Origin: Nymphaea colorata
Lineage: Eukaryota; Streptophyta; Magnoliopsida; Nymphaeales; Nymphaeaceae
Direction: 5' to 3'
Length of the DNA stretch: 64,000 nucleotides
Assembly: GCF_008831285.2 (NCBI RefSeq)
Contig: NC_045141.1
Span: forward strand, 560,001 to 624,000
Shown here: piece after piece, positions 23,796-34,799 of the stretch
How positions within the stretch are numbered: position 1 is the first letter of the stretch
Layout: every line of letters begins with the position of its first letter
Program-made: the position numbers and the translations under genes
The notes under the pieces: generated by a model
What the model saw: only the letters and a program-made list of their open reading frames with translations
The model's database searches: none
What the model was told of the DNA's origin: nothing

Positions 23796-25320
23796 GTGGA
23801 AGATGCTAGAGAGGATCCTAAATGGCTACAGGCTATGACAGAGGAGATGGTTGCCTTGGCAAAGAACAACACTTGGGAAGTGGTCGATATTCCCAAGGGG
23901 ACTCACTTAGTTGGTTTCAAGTGGATGTTTAGTGTGAAGTATAAACCTGATGGCACTGTAGAACGGTAAAGCTCGTCTAGTTGCAAAGGGGTTCAGCCAA
24001 AAATACGGAATTGACTATCTTGAGACCTTTGCTCCTGTTGCAAAACTGAAGACTGTGAGGGTCATCTTGGCACTTGCAGTGCAAAAGAAGTGGGGCATGG
24101 ACCAGCTTGATGTCAAGAATGCCTTCTTGAATGGCCATCTAGAGGAAGAGGTCTATATGAGCATGCCTCCCGGATATGCTCAAAGTGGAAAATGCTGACA
24201 TCTCAAGAAGGCTTTGTACGGCCTGAAGCAGTCCCCTAGAGCATGGTTTGAAAGACTGAGGGTGGTAATGAAGACAAATGGGTACAAACAAGGAAATGAT
24301 GATCGTACCATGTTCATTAAGCAGAGAAGTGACCTGGTGAGCATTCTTCTTGTGTATGTTGTTGATATGATTGTCACAGGAGATGATGAAGAAGAGAAAA
24401 GGAAGATGAAAGAGAGGTTAGCTGCTGAATTTGACCTTAAAGATCTGGGAAAATTAAGGTACTTTTTGGGAATAGAGATTGTTCGATCAGAGACAGGGCT
24501 TGTTATGAGCCAAAGGAAGTACACTCTGGACCTCCTGAAAGAGACAGGTAAACTAGGATCCAGGCCCTTTCTAACTCCAATGGAGTCAGGTACAAAGATA
24601 AGTATCAAAACTGGTAACATCCTGGATGAGGAAGGAAAAGGACGGTATGAGAGGCTGGTTGGTAAGCTTATTTATCTTACTCTTAATCACCATGATATTA
24701 CTTATGTTGTAAATGTGTTGAGTCAGTTTATGCATGCTTCTACTGATTGTCACTGGAAGAGTGCAGAAAGAGTGTTGGGGTACCTGAAGAATAACCCAGG
24801 TAAAGGGTTACTGTATACACGGCAGGACAAGCTTACTATTGAAGGACACTCTGACGCCGATTGGGCTGGTTGCACGGATACTAGAAGGTCTACCACAGGG
24901 TACTACATCTTTCTAGGAGGAAACCTGGTGGTATGGAGGAGTAAAAGGCAGGAGGTCTGTTCTAGATCCAGTGCTAAGGCTGAATACAGGGCTATTGCTA
25001 TGGGGGTTACAGAGTTGTTATGGCTAAAGATTCTTCTAGCAGATATTGGAATTGAAATTGAGGAGAAGATGAAAATGTATTGTGACAATAAGTCTGCGAT
25101 TAACCTGGCAAATAATCCCGTCCTGCATGACAGAACCAAACATGTGGAGATAAATCGCCACTTCATACGGGAGCGCATAGATTCAAAGGAGTTGATCGTT
25201 CCCTATATGAAGTCTGAAGATCAAATTGCAGATGCTCTAACCAAAGCCTTATGTACATCTCAATTTGAAAAGAATGTTAGCAAGCTTGGCATGTATGCCA
25301 AGCTTGAGGGGGAGTGTTAG
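23796..25320 (+). pseudogene. Copia reverse transcriptase and RNase H
   Basis: The frame resumes right after the hAT-type element with EDAREDPKWLQAMTEEM and NNTWEVVDIPKG, the start of the copia reverse transcriptase. It shifts near 23967 (a short deletion before KARLVAKGF) and has a TGA at about 24197 where Arg is expected. From 24214 an open frame of 368 codons runs to TAG at 25318. It includes YGLKQSPRAW, the active-site region and RNase H (GHSDADWAGC, SRSSAKAEYRA, CDNKSAI, RTKHVEINRHF). The active site reads VYVVDMIVTG where family members have YVDD, so one catalytic Asp has become Val. This copy is very probably inactive. Confidence 0.92.
25301..25314 (+). promoter_or_regulatory. Copia polypurine tract
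   Basis: AGCTTGAGGGGGAG lies directly before the 3' LTR and overlaps the end of the pol frame. This is the expected position for second-strand priming. Confidence 0.85.
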
Positions 25321-25559
25321 AATACCTTGTAATAGGGAACCGAGGACGGGCTCAGTTCCCTAGGTGGGTCTCTCTTCCTCCCTCTTTTATTCTAATCACT
25401 TATTGTAATTGTTGATTAAGTGAATTAAGTTTCTCTCTCCTAGGGTTGCGGTTTTGCCCCTAGGTTAGAGCTTCCCCGTGGTTTTTCACCTCGTTCCGAG
25501 GTTTTCCACGTAAATCCCGTGTTTGTTTTTCTACTCTTCTTCCGCTGCGTGTTTCTACA
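25315..25559 (+). repeat. Copia 3' LTR, 245 bp
   Basis: Starts TGTTAGAATACC and ends TTTCTACA, followed by the target duplication GATTC. It lacks 40 bp present in the 5' LTR and otherwise differs at 7 positions by my count. Confidence 0.95.
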
Positions 25560-25669
25560 GATTCGTAATATTTAAGGATAAAATCAATATGGGTGATTCC
25601 AACAAAAAAACATTACCACATAAAGAAGACCTTTTATAAATAAATAATAAAACACGACCAAAATAAAAC

Positions 25670-25792
25670 TTTCATACCTGTCGATCCAGAAATTTGATCC
25701 AAAATTTTGCCACTAGGCCCAACCAAAACAAATGTTGGCCAGGAACTTATTCCTAATTTGCTCCATAAATACATATCACCATCATTTACTAC
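25670..25792 (-). pseudogene. SOQ1: SOQ1-like exon: end of thioredoxin-like domain
   Basis: 41 codons, phase 0 at both ends: acceptor TTCTTTAG, then GTA GTA AAT GAT, ending ATG AAA before GTTTTA. The peptide starts VVNDGDMYLWSKLG, continues SSWPTFVLVGPSGK and ends SGSTGMK, the same length as SGEGHRK of the family. A more consensus donor (ACAG|GTATGA) lies 9 bases earlier but would put the next exon out of frame. Confidence 0.8.
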
Positions 25793-26435
25793 CTAAAGAA
25801 GCAGTGTTGATGTGATTAAGCACAAAAGGAATAAGTCTACTACTGTGAATAGAATGCCATAGTCATTTTCTGGTAGAAGCAAAAATTAGAGTATAGGAAC
25901 AAAACCATCTAGGTAATTTTTCAAGTAGTTGCCTTCATTAGTGGTGAGATATGCACTTGCATAGAAGGAATATGTCTACTACAGAGTGTAAATCAACTAG
26001 CTTATGAAATCACCACTCAAGAAGCATTGTATTATAAATAAAGGGAATTGGCCACTAGAACTTGTTTTGCAAATAAAAAGACAGATTGGAACTCCTTTTG
26101 CAAAGTAAAGAGTCCAGGAGGGTGTTGGAATGACACCCCAAAATTAGGTTTTGGACTAAAACCAGGTTTTTGGATTGTTTGTGTGCCATAAATTTTTCTG
26201 CCTTACCCATGCATACAATGCAGTAAAATAGTAAAATAAAAAAAAAACAGAGATTTGATTTTGTGAAGCAGTTTCTGGTCATAAATTTTTGAAAAATCTC
26301 TCTTCAATAAACGCAATTGTAGAATTTCCTATATGCATGTGCCTATATATTTTTCTAGCTTTTAAGGGGCAACAATTTTAATCCAGCCCTACAGACAAAC
26401 GTCTCCAAGTCTCACCTACAAAATATGATATCACA
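25793..26435. other. No recognised gene
   Basis: AT-rich DNA upstream (minus-strand sense) of the SOQ1-like exon. The preceding SOQ1 exon, which should carry the rest of the thioredoxin-like fold, was searched for and not seen. Confidence 0.45.
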
Positions 26436-26440
26436 CACAA

Positions 26441-29400
26441 TGTCACACCCCGACCTTTGGACACTCAAACATTTTTTTTTTCAAAAAAAACATCAAGCAT
26501 CGAGGTGCGACTACACAACAATTTCAAAAGAGATGAGCCAAGCAATGCAAAACAATGGGCAAGCTTTCCATTAAATAAGAATTTCAGTCCATCTGTACAA
26601 TGACAAAAATGCCCAACCCACAACATTGATGCCTAACAAAAATAAGGCATCAATACAACCAAAACAAGACGCGCCGGCGCTACAATTGACCCAAAACCAC
26701 TCTAGTAGGACGTGAGTGAAGCCACCTGCTCAACCTGTTGTCCCGGATCCGCCAAAACCTGAAAAAGGAAACAACTGAAGGCTTAGCCTTCCAATATAGC
26801 AACAAGCCAGGAAAAGTCCAAACCCTCTTAGGTAGGGCTCAAATATACGAGCAAACATTAGAACAGTCTATCATCATGTCGTGTCAGGGCACGACATGCA
26901 AAGGCCACTCAATGGCCACAGTCACACAATTTCAGATCACATGCAACGCATGCTTAAACATGTCATTTCATTCACAATCGCATTCTTCTCATTTACTTTA
27001 ACTATGAAACAATTTACTATCATGTTGTGGTAGGGCACACATTCACATAACTTATAAAGGAGCCCTCACCTATACCTCAACATGCAAAGGCCACACACAA
27101 AGGTCGCAATACCACATTCAATAACCACATGCAATTCAGAAATAAAGCATTGTTCTCATTCACACTTCATTCATACTCACATCATTCACATACATTTCAT
27201 TTCTATGCTTTCATTTTCATTAACTTCAGTGAATTGACAGTTCCTGTGGGTGCAAGCATAGGCACGTGCACACCGCGGACGGCCTATAGCCGAGAGACAA
27301 CCCCCGTGGTGGCCCAGAATAGTATGGATCCATCCATCCGCTGCACCGGTAGAGCACTCATCCATGGATGTATGAATTTCATGGAGAGATACTCAACCCT
27401 CCCTAGGACACCCTGGTTGGGAAGGCGGGAGCCCACGCTCCAAGCACGTCACACAACAGTACCCTGGGGCCTTGCACCGCCTGCGCTCCGAACAGGCGAG
27501 ACCAATGGCGAATGCGGGACAACTCCCAAACACATAGCTACATCCCACTTGCCTCTCATCTCTTATTCTTTCATTCTTACAATTATCCTTGCACAAATAC
27601 AATTAATTGGCTATCTCATGAGGTTGGTTCACTTCACGAGTGGACTCACACCTCAAATTGCCTCCACACGAGGGCTACACATAACAACAACAGTTTTGGC
27701 TAGCTGTCTCAACAATATGGGTACAACTACCCTCTGTTCAATCGTTTGCATCATTGCCCGCGACAATGTGTATTCAATAAACACAACATTCATATTCATT
27801 ATCACCATAATCACATCTTTGAAAAACTTAGCCAAACCATAGAGAGTAGTCTCGATCTGTGATGCGCTCGTAGCTGTCCTATGCAGTTATCATTCTAGGA
27901 TACTTTCTAATGCACAATTGGGGTTGATGAGACACTTGACTCGATACCCCACCTCATCTATCCTAAACAGTTATCAATTCTAGCATGCACATGCAAATGC
28001 GTGATATTTCAAATCAGACTTCTAATAGCTTTTCAAAACACATCATATCAGATATCAAACCCTTTTCATGCATACACATATTCATTCACCAAACAATCAA
28101 TCAATCAATCACATCACAATCCTAGGATCCCACGATCCTAGGAACACATATTCACACAGTTCTCAGGCAAGGATTTGCCTGGAATGTTGCCATACCTGTC
28201 ACGCGTCCAGAAAAATCTTCAAAATGCCTCAAGCTTCGAAACTGGTCGCTCAAGGTCTACGAGACGTGCCCGGTGCACTTGCAAACATACACAAGTGGTA
28301 AATGACTAAACTCTACACTAGTTTAGATTCACAATCAAAACGATTATAGAACAAAATCGTTGAGGCATGTCATTGCCTCAAGAGGGTATCGATGGGTAGT
28401 GTCGACCGACAAGCCCTCCAATAGGCCTCTTCCTAACTTCTAGACGTTGCCACGAGACCCCAACACTCAATGCTTCACTGAGTCCATCCTTAACACATTC
28501 TTAATGCTTTCTATAGTCTAGGCGTCAACCCCATTGTCACATCCAACTTAGGTACACTTTCCCCAAAGAACTCCAAGGTACGCCCGCTCGCAAAAGCGTG
28601 AGCCACGTGCTCAAAAAGATGGTTCTAAATCTTCCCCACAACATCACAATCCCTACCATGCTTCCCTATTGCTTCAAAAATCAACACCTCGAGCCTAAAA
28701 GATCAATAAATACATGAATCAACGCTTCTCCAACACAATTCTACACTTTCCCCAAAAAGCAATGTCGCTAACATGCATTCCAAAACATCAATTCTACCTT
28801 CCAGCATGCTTTAACAATAATTATACGCGTTCCAAAGAAAAATATACAAGAAATAGGCTCCATTACACCTTGCTCACCCCAAATCAAGAGTCTAGACTGC
28901 TGCAATCCTTCCGGCAGCCACCTCAAGCGTTCAATCGAACCCCAAACGGCAAAAATCGTGCCAAGTCGCCACCACCAACACCACCTAATCGCTAATATGA
29001 GGGGAAGAACACGTTCCCCAAGCTAGAATCCTATCAAACAATGATGAAATCAATGAGGAAGAGTGCTCGGTTGGGGAAAAGGGGGAAAACAAATACAAAA
29101 ATGGGAGAGAGAGCTCACGTAGGGAGCGTGTGGGTAGGGAGAGGCGCTGACAGAGGGGGACAGACAGAGAGGGTTCAGACAGAAATGAGAAAACGGCAGA
29201 GGGGGTGAGTGCGTGAGAAGGGAGAAGAAAACGCGAGGGTGAGAGTGAGTGAGGAGAGGGACCGTGCAGGAGGGAGCTAACGGACAGGGAAAAGAGAGTG
29301 GCGAGAGAGAAAGAGAGAACGTGCGGCAGAGAGGGAAAGGGAGCATGGGGGTGGCGGAGAAGGGAAATAGCACTAGAGAGAGACAGTTTACCCATGCGCC

Positions 29401-29632
29401 GCCACCGCAGCCGCCGCTGTCACTGCCGTCACCGCTGCTCAAACCTCTACCTTCTTCTTCTCTGTGTTGCAGTCGTAGCTCAGGGAGAGTCGAAGAGGGG
29501 AAACGAGGGAGAAGAGGGAAAGATGAGGGAGCTGAGGAGGAGAGGGCAACGTCGGGACCCTCTTGCACGTGGAGATCGGGTCCGGGTTTGGACCCACTCC
29601 AACCCGACTTGAAACATGAAACGAGCGTTACA
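26441..29632 (-). repeat. Gypsy 3' LTR, full length, 3192 bp
   Basis: On the minus strand it starts TGTAACGCTCG (29632) and ends GGGTGTGACA (26441). It is much longer than typical copia LTRs. It contains a purine/pyrimidine-rich section (about 29050-29560), TGTG/CACA-rich stretches and a block GGCTCCCGCCTTCCC (minus-strand sense). Open frames in it are spurious. Part of it matches 30584-32415 closely and 14289-16601 more distantly. Confidence 0.92.
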
Positions 29633-29646
29633 TCCTACCCTCCTTA
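29633..29646 (-). promoter_or_regulatory. Gypsy polypurine tract
   Basis: On the minus strand AAGGAGGGTAGGA lies immediately before the 3' LTR start TGTAACG, the expected position of a polypurine tract. Confidence 0.85.
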
Positions 29647-29680
29647 AAAACAATTTCGTCTCCGAAATTTAGATTATACC

Positions 29681-30584
29681 TCAATGCAAAAACAGATGTG
29701 GGTACTTCTTCCGCATATCCTCCTCAAGTTCCCATGTGGTCTCTTTTAATCCATGGTACTGCCATTCCACTTTCACCAAAGGAATTCTCTTCGTGTGAAG
29801 CACTTGCTCTCTTTGATCCACAATTCTAATAGGCTTTTCTTCGATTGTCAAATCATCTTGCACCTGAATACCTTGAAAATCAATCACATTGGTAGGATCT
29901 GGTACGTACTTTCGAAGCATGGAAACATGGAACACGCCATGAACATGACTCAAGTCAGGTGGTAGTGCCAATCTGTATGCCACCTCTCCAATCTTTTCTA
30001 ATATCTCAAAAGGTCCTACGAACCTTGGGCTCAACTTTCCCTTCACACCAAAACGAAAAACACCTTTAGTAGGAGAAATCTTCAAGAACACATGATCACA
30101 AACCTCAAAAGCCAAAACTCTACGTCGAATGTCGGCATAACTTTTCTGTCTACTCTGAGCAGTCAACAACTTTTTCCTTATCAATTGCACTTAGTCTGTG
30201 TAGTGTTGCAATACTAAAGGGTTTTTGATCTTACCATCACCTAAATCAGTCCAACAAGCTGGCGATCTACATGGCCTTCCGTACAAAGCCTCAAAAGGTG
30301 CCATACCAATACTAGAGTGGTAACTGTTATTATACGTAAATTCTGCCAGTTTCACATGTTTGTCCCATTCTCCTTTCCACTCTAAGACACATGCACGCAA
30401 CATGTCCTCCAATGTTTGAATGGTCCTCTCAGATTGCCCATCAGTTTGGGGGTGGAACGCTGTGCTCAGCTTAAGCTTGGTACCCAATGCCCTTTGCAAT
30501 TGCCCCCAAAACCTAGAGGTAAAACATGGATCTCGATCCGAAATGATAGACTTTGACACTCCATGCAATCTCACTATCTCGCCA
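29681..30584 (-). pseudogene. Gypsy integrase C-terminus and chromodomain-like tail
   Basis: The minus-strand reading frame starts at the deletion point with [18 protein letters not shown], part of the gypsy integrase core. It continues through [20 protein letters not shown] (with the catalytic Glu in QSERT) and [12 protein letters not shown]. One in-frame TAA at 30191-30193 follows HYTD. It then reads VQLIRKKLLTAQSRQKSYAD, the SPRFVGPFEIL region, VFHVSMLRKY and VEWQYHGLKETTWE. The last segment resembles the partial chromodomain of plant Tekay/Del chromoviruses; the clade is my inference. Everything upstream of the integrase core is deleted. Confidence 0.9.
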
Positions 30585-32415
30585 ACACAACATTCATATT
30601 CATTATCACCATAATCACATCTTTGAAAAACTTAGCCAAACCACAGAGAGTAGTCTCAATCTGTGATGGGCTCGTAGCTGTCCTATGCAGTTATCATTCT
30701 AGGATGCTTTCTAATGCACAATTGGGGTCGAGGAGACACTCGACTCGATACCCCACATCATCTGTCCTAAACAGTTATCAATTCTAGCATGCACATGTAA
30801 ATGCGTGATATTTCAAATCAGACTTCTAATAGCTTTTCAAAACACATCATATCAGATATCAAACTTTTTTCATGCATACACACATTCATTCACCAAACAA
30901 TCAATCAATCAATCACATCACAATCCTAGGATCCCACGATCCTAGGAACACACATTCACACAGTGCCCCAGGCAAGGATTTGCCTGGAATGCTGCCATAC
31001 CTGTCACACGTCCAGAAAAATCTTCAAAATGCCTCGAGCTTCGAAACTGGTCGCTCAAGGTCTACGAGACGTGCCCGGTGCACTTGCAAACATACACAAG
31101 TGGTAAATGACTAAACTCTACACTAGTTTAGATTCCCAATCAAAACGATTATAGAACAAAATCGTTGAGGCATGTCATTGCCTCAAGAGGGTGTCGATGG
31201 GTAGTGTCGACCTACAAGCCCTCCAATAGGCCTCCTCCTAAGTTCTAGACGTTGCCACGAGACCCCAAAACTCAATGCTTCACTGAGTCCATCCTTAACA
31301 CATTCTTAATGCTTTCTATAGTCTAGGCGTCAACCCCATTGTCACATCCAACTTAGGTACACTTTCCCCAAATAACTCCAAGATACGCCCGCTCGCAAAA
31401 GCGTGAGCTACGTGCTCAAAAAGACGGTTCTAAATCTTCCCCACAACATCACAATCCTTACCATGCTTCCCTATTGCTTCAAAAATCAACACCTCAAGCC
31501 TAAGAGATCAATAAATACATGAATCAACGCTTCTCCAACACAATTCTACACTTTCCCCAAAAAGCAAAGTCGCTAACATGCATTCCAAAACATCAATTCT
31601 ACCTTCCAGCATGCTTTAACAATAATTATACGCGTTCCAAAGAAAAATATTAAAGAAATAGGCTCAATTACGCCTTGCTCACCTCAAATCAAGAGTCTAG
31701 ACTGCAGCAATCCTTCCGGCAGCCACCTCAAGCATTCAATCGAACCCCAAATGGCAAAAATCGTGCCAAGTCGCCACCACCAACACCACCTAATCTCTGA
31801 TATGAGGGGAAGAACACGTTCCCAAAGCTGGAATCCTATCAAACAGTGATGAAATCAATGAGGAAGAGTGCTCGGTTGGGGAAAAGGGGGAAAACAAATA
31901 CAAAAATGGGGAGAGAGAGCTCACATAGGGAGCGTGTGGGTAGGGAGAGGCGCTGACAGAGGGGGACAGACAGAGAGGGTTCGGACAGAAATGGGAAAAC
32001 GGCAGAGGGGGTGAGTGCATGATAAGGGAGAAGAAAACGCGAGGGTGAGAGTGAGTGAGGAGAGGGACCGTGCGGGAGGTAGCTAACGGACAGGGAAAAG
32101 AGAGTGGTGAGAGAGAAAGAGAGAACGTGTGGCAGAGAGGGCAAGGGAGCATGGGGGTGGCGGAGAAGGGAAATAGCACAAGAGAGAGAGAGTTTACCCA
32201 AGCGCCGCCGCCGCAGCCATCGCCACTGCTCAAACCTCTGCCTTCTACTTCTCTGTGTTGCAGTCGTAGCTCAGGGAGAGTCGAAGAGGGGAAACGAGGG
32301 AGAAGAGGGAAAGACGAGGGAGGAGAGGGCAACGTCGGGACCCTCTTGCGCGTGGAGATCAGGTCCGGGTCTGGACCCGCTCCAACCTGACCTGAAACAT
32401 GAAACGAGCGTTACA
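30584..32415 (-). repeat. Gypsy 5' LTR, truncated, 1832 bp
   Basis: Matches 27780-29632 of the full LTR with small differences (a few percent by eye). At 30584 it stops within AACACAAC and joins pol sequence directly. The shared few bases at the join (AACA) suggest a deletion mediated by microhomology. Confidence 0.9.
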
Positions 32416-32520
32416 CACAAGTTAGCCTAAGTCCCTAAAATCTAGTTGTATTAATTGGTTTGAATCACTCAAAGTTGGTCAACTAAAACAAAAGAAATAA
32501 AAAGAATGGAAACACAACAC

Positions 32521-34763
32521 TCAACTTTTGGTGCTTAGTATTGAATCTTGTAGTGTCGAGTGCAGTTTTGTAGCTATGCAGCTGCCACGTCTGGCGGTGT
32601 TCAGCCAATAATTCTCCCGTTCAATAAAGAATTCGACGAGGGTCATGTTCTTTCCATCTGTTTTCTGGTGTGGATTTCTGGTGAGCAGGGGAACGGCATC
32701 CTTCCCTTTTGTGCAGTGAAGAATGAAGCTCTTCTTCCAGTGCAGAGGTACATCCACGACAACAAAGGCATGTCCTTTTAACCATGATTGGCAAACCTGT
32801 AAAAACTACAAAATCATTCTCTGTTTCAGAGTCAGAAGACTTCTGACTTCCTGATCTGGGATAAAATTGGATTTCGGTTTTATTCTTGGTTTGAAGTTTT
32901 CTCCAATGCAGAATCTACAACCCACAATAAGCAAAATGGAAAAAGATTACAAAAAACTGGTTTTCACAATCATCGTTCTCCCAAGTGGCACATGTAGAAC
33001 TCGGGATACAAACCTGCTGCTCTGATGCATCTGATTCCCGAAATTTGATAACAGAGATGACAGCTGAAAAATGACTTTCTAGTGGTGACTACATAAACAA
33101 AAAAAAAACATAAATATACAGCTGATAGCATACTTATCAAGCTTTGCATCTTTTGGCACAAGACCTGGATTTGCTTGCACTACACTTTCCTTTTCCATAG
33201 CACAGTCTTTCAGAACATGATTTTGTCTAATGATAAATAGAGAAAAAGGAATAGCAACAATAAACATATATCAAATGCTCTTGAGATATTTAAACAACAA
33301 AAGTCACACTCGTTCAGAAGAAACGTCAATGAGCTCACCTGCTTTAAGGTCCTGGCACCTTAAGAAAGGCTTCGAAAAGACTCTGAGTAGGACACAAGAA
33401 AGAGTTCTATAAAATAGCATAAAAGAAAGAAAGAAGAATTAAGAAACAGTCAACGAGGAACAAAAATTGTTTTCAATAAAAAAAAGTGATGCTAAAATTT
33501 ATTCCTAAATCTAATCAGTCAACAAAAGATTCAAAGGATTAGCTGAAACAAACAGGAATCATTTGTGAATCAGAGAAAGTTAAAAATTCTATTGTTTATG
33601 TTAAAAAGGTAAAAGAGAAAAAATAAAAAATTCAGAATATTGAAAATAATTAAAAATAAAAATGACATGTGCCCTTACTGAATTGGATCTATATTGATTC
33701 AAAGAGGGTTGATTTGGATCCATGGATTTCAATACCATGAAATAAAATATAATTCCAGCCAGGGTCATTCTTGAACGGCTCAAAATCATGTCAAATTGCT
33801 GAATAAATGTGATAACAACAATAATAGTAGCAATAGCTATTAATAAAAAACCACTTAAATCAAACAAAGCCAACTTGTTCTTAGCTCACTAACAAATCAC
33901 AACATTATCATGTAAGAGAGGCATTGTGATCACCACTGATTAATTCAAGATTACAAACAGCACCAATATATAGCTAGAACGTTGGATGCACATCATGTAC
34001 TTAATAGGCAGCAGAGTTGGAGAAGAGAAAAACCAAGCAAGAACAAGACTGTCGTAAGTTAATGTGGGAAATACACAATAACATAATGGAGAATGCAGAC
34101 AAGAAGGAAATGAACTTCTAAATTTACATGAATCGCTGAACATGTCCTCCTTGCAAGATACACCCAGAATGATTTCATTTGAAAGCAGAGACTAGAGAGT
34201 AAATAAGTAATTAGTTTGGGAAAAAAAAGAAATTAACATAACACTAGAAGAAAAAACAGTTCTTTATGACCAACTTAAGCTTTAAAATGCTTATTCATGT
34301 GCATATATTTCTAATAGAAGCACTAAATTAGCATGTGCTAGAGGAATGCAAAATGAGAAACTAATTGATGAACATATTAACAATTAAAATCATCAACCTT
34401 TGATCTGCTTTGTCTGTCTCTTCATTATCTATGCATTTTAGCTCGTTTTCATCAAAGCCTGTGCCCAAGCAGGAAGTCTCAGGTGCTGTATACAAATCGG
34501 TGCCAAAGTCATCAAAGTTATCCATATCAACATTCTGCAATTATCAAAAGAAGTGTGTGCAGCCTGGTCATTTCTTCTTGCTTGTGCATGCAATACTTGG
34601 CACACAAATAACTAAGAAGCCTCTCAATCATCCTTGTGCGTCTCATTAAATTTACACTTTCTGAAGTTGAGTTACCTTTTTTTGCATATAAATCAATAAA
34701 TGATTGTGATTTCTGTTCAAGCCATCCAAACTTCACGGATTGACAAAGCTTTCTACCAGACAT
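32521..34763 (-). CDS. Unrecognised multi-exon gene candidate, partial
   Basis: Several minus-strand segments have plausible splice borders. A possible first exon ends at 34676 (SGRKLCQSVKFGWLEQKSQ, donor AAG|GTAACT). Exon 34398-34534 reads NVDMDNFDDFGTDLYTAPET and ends in phase 2 (CAAAG|GTTGA). Exon 33339-33382 joins it in frame, giving QRVFSKPFLRCQDLKA. A segment near 33125-33195 continues in phase from an AAAG acceptor as DCAMEKESVVQANPGLVPK. The last open frame ends with a TGA at 32521. The acidic, Ser-rich composition suggests a nuclear or regulatory protein, but I recognise no domain, the first exon does not join the next in frame, and the end is uncertain. The gypsy insertion lies about 100 bp past the stop. 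Confidence 0.35.
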
Positions 34764-34799
34764 AGCTCTATTGTTTTTTAGTAGTATCCCATTTAATAT

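Larger units (their letters stand above)
19429..25559 (+). mobile_element. Ty1/copia retrotransposon, structurally complete, mutated
   Basis: It has two LTRs beginning TGTTAGAATACC and ending GTTTCTACA, and is flanked by a perfect 5-bp target duplication GATTC (19424-19428 and 25560-25564). A primer-binding site follows the 5' LTR and a purine tract precedes the 3' LTR. Gag, zinc knuckle, protease, integrase, reverse transcriptase and RNase H appear in that order, which defines copia. A 1060-bp hAT-type element sits between integrase and reverse transcriptase. Several stops and frameshifts mean it cannot be autonomous now. It lies in the plus orientation inside an intron of the minus-strand SOQ1-like gene. 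Confidence 0.95.
17485..25792 (-). pseudogene. SOQ1: SOQ1-like gene fragment (Trx-like end plus NHL repeats)
   Basis: Four minus-strand exons (25670-25792, 17946-18161, 17749-17843, 17485-17549) together match the middle of plant SOQ1 (suppressor of quenching 1). SOQ1 is a large thylakoid-anchored protein with HAD-like, lumenal thioredoxin-like and NHL beta-propeller domains that limits sustained non-photochemical quenching. Visible here are the end of the thioredoxin-like domain (VVNDGDMY, SSWPTFVLVGP) and the first NHL repeats (SPLKFP, LNNRLFILDSNHNR, NPKRNLLYVADIENHA). The first junction is in frame, with a non-consensus AAA|GT donor. The exon at 17749 does not join its predecessor in frame and is strongly diverged. 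The N-terminal HAD exons and the remaining NHL exons were not found, so I call it a pseudogene fragment. A retrotransposon fills most of the 7.5-kb first intron. Confidence 0.75.
26441..32415 (-). mobile_element. Ty3/gypsy chromovirus-like element, internally deleted
   Basis: The outer ends are TGTCACACC (26441) and GCGTTACA (32415), flanked by a perfect 5-bp duplication CACAA (26436-26440 and 32416-32420). In minus-strand order it comprises a truncated 5' LTR (32415 to about 30584), the C-terminal part of pol (30584-29681), a purine tract and a full 3' LTR (29632-26441). Most of gag and pol and about 1.3 kb of the 5' LTR are missing. Because the outer target duplication is intact, the deletion happened inside the element after insertion. 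Confidence 0.92.

Noticed and set aside
27129-27842. 237-codon open frame starting MQFRNKALF
   Set aside because: Lies wholly in the gypsy LTR. Its sequence is repeated in degraded form at 14289-16601 without frame conservation.
29050-29647. Open frames of 100-170 codons in the GA-rich part of the gypsy LTR, with counterparts at 31790-32430
   Set aside because: Low-complexity composition on both strands, located inside LTRs, and different in length between the two copies. No coding evidence.
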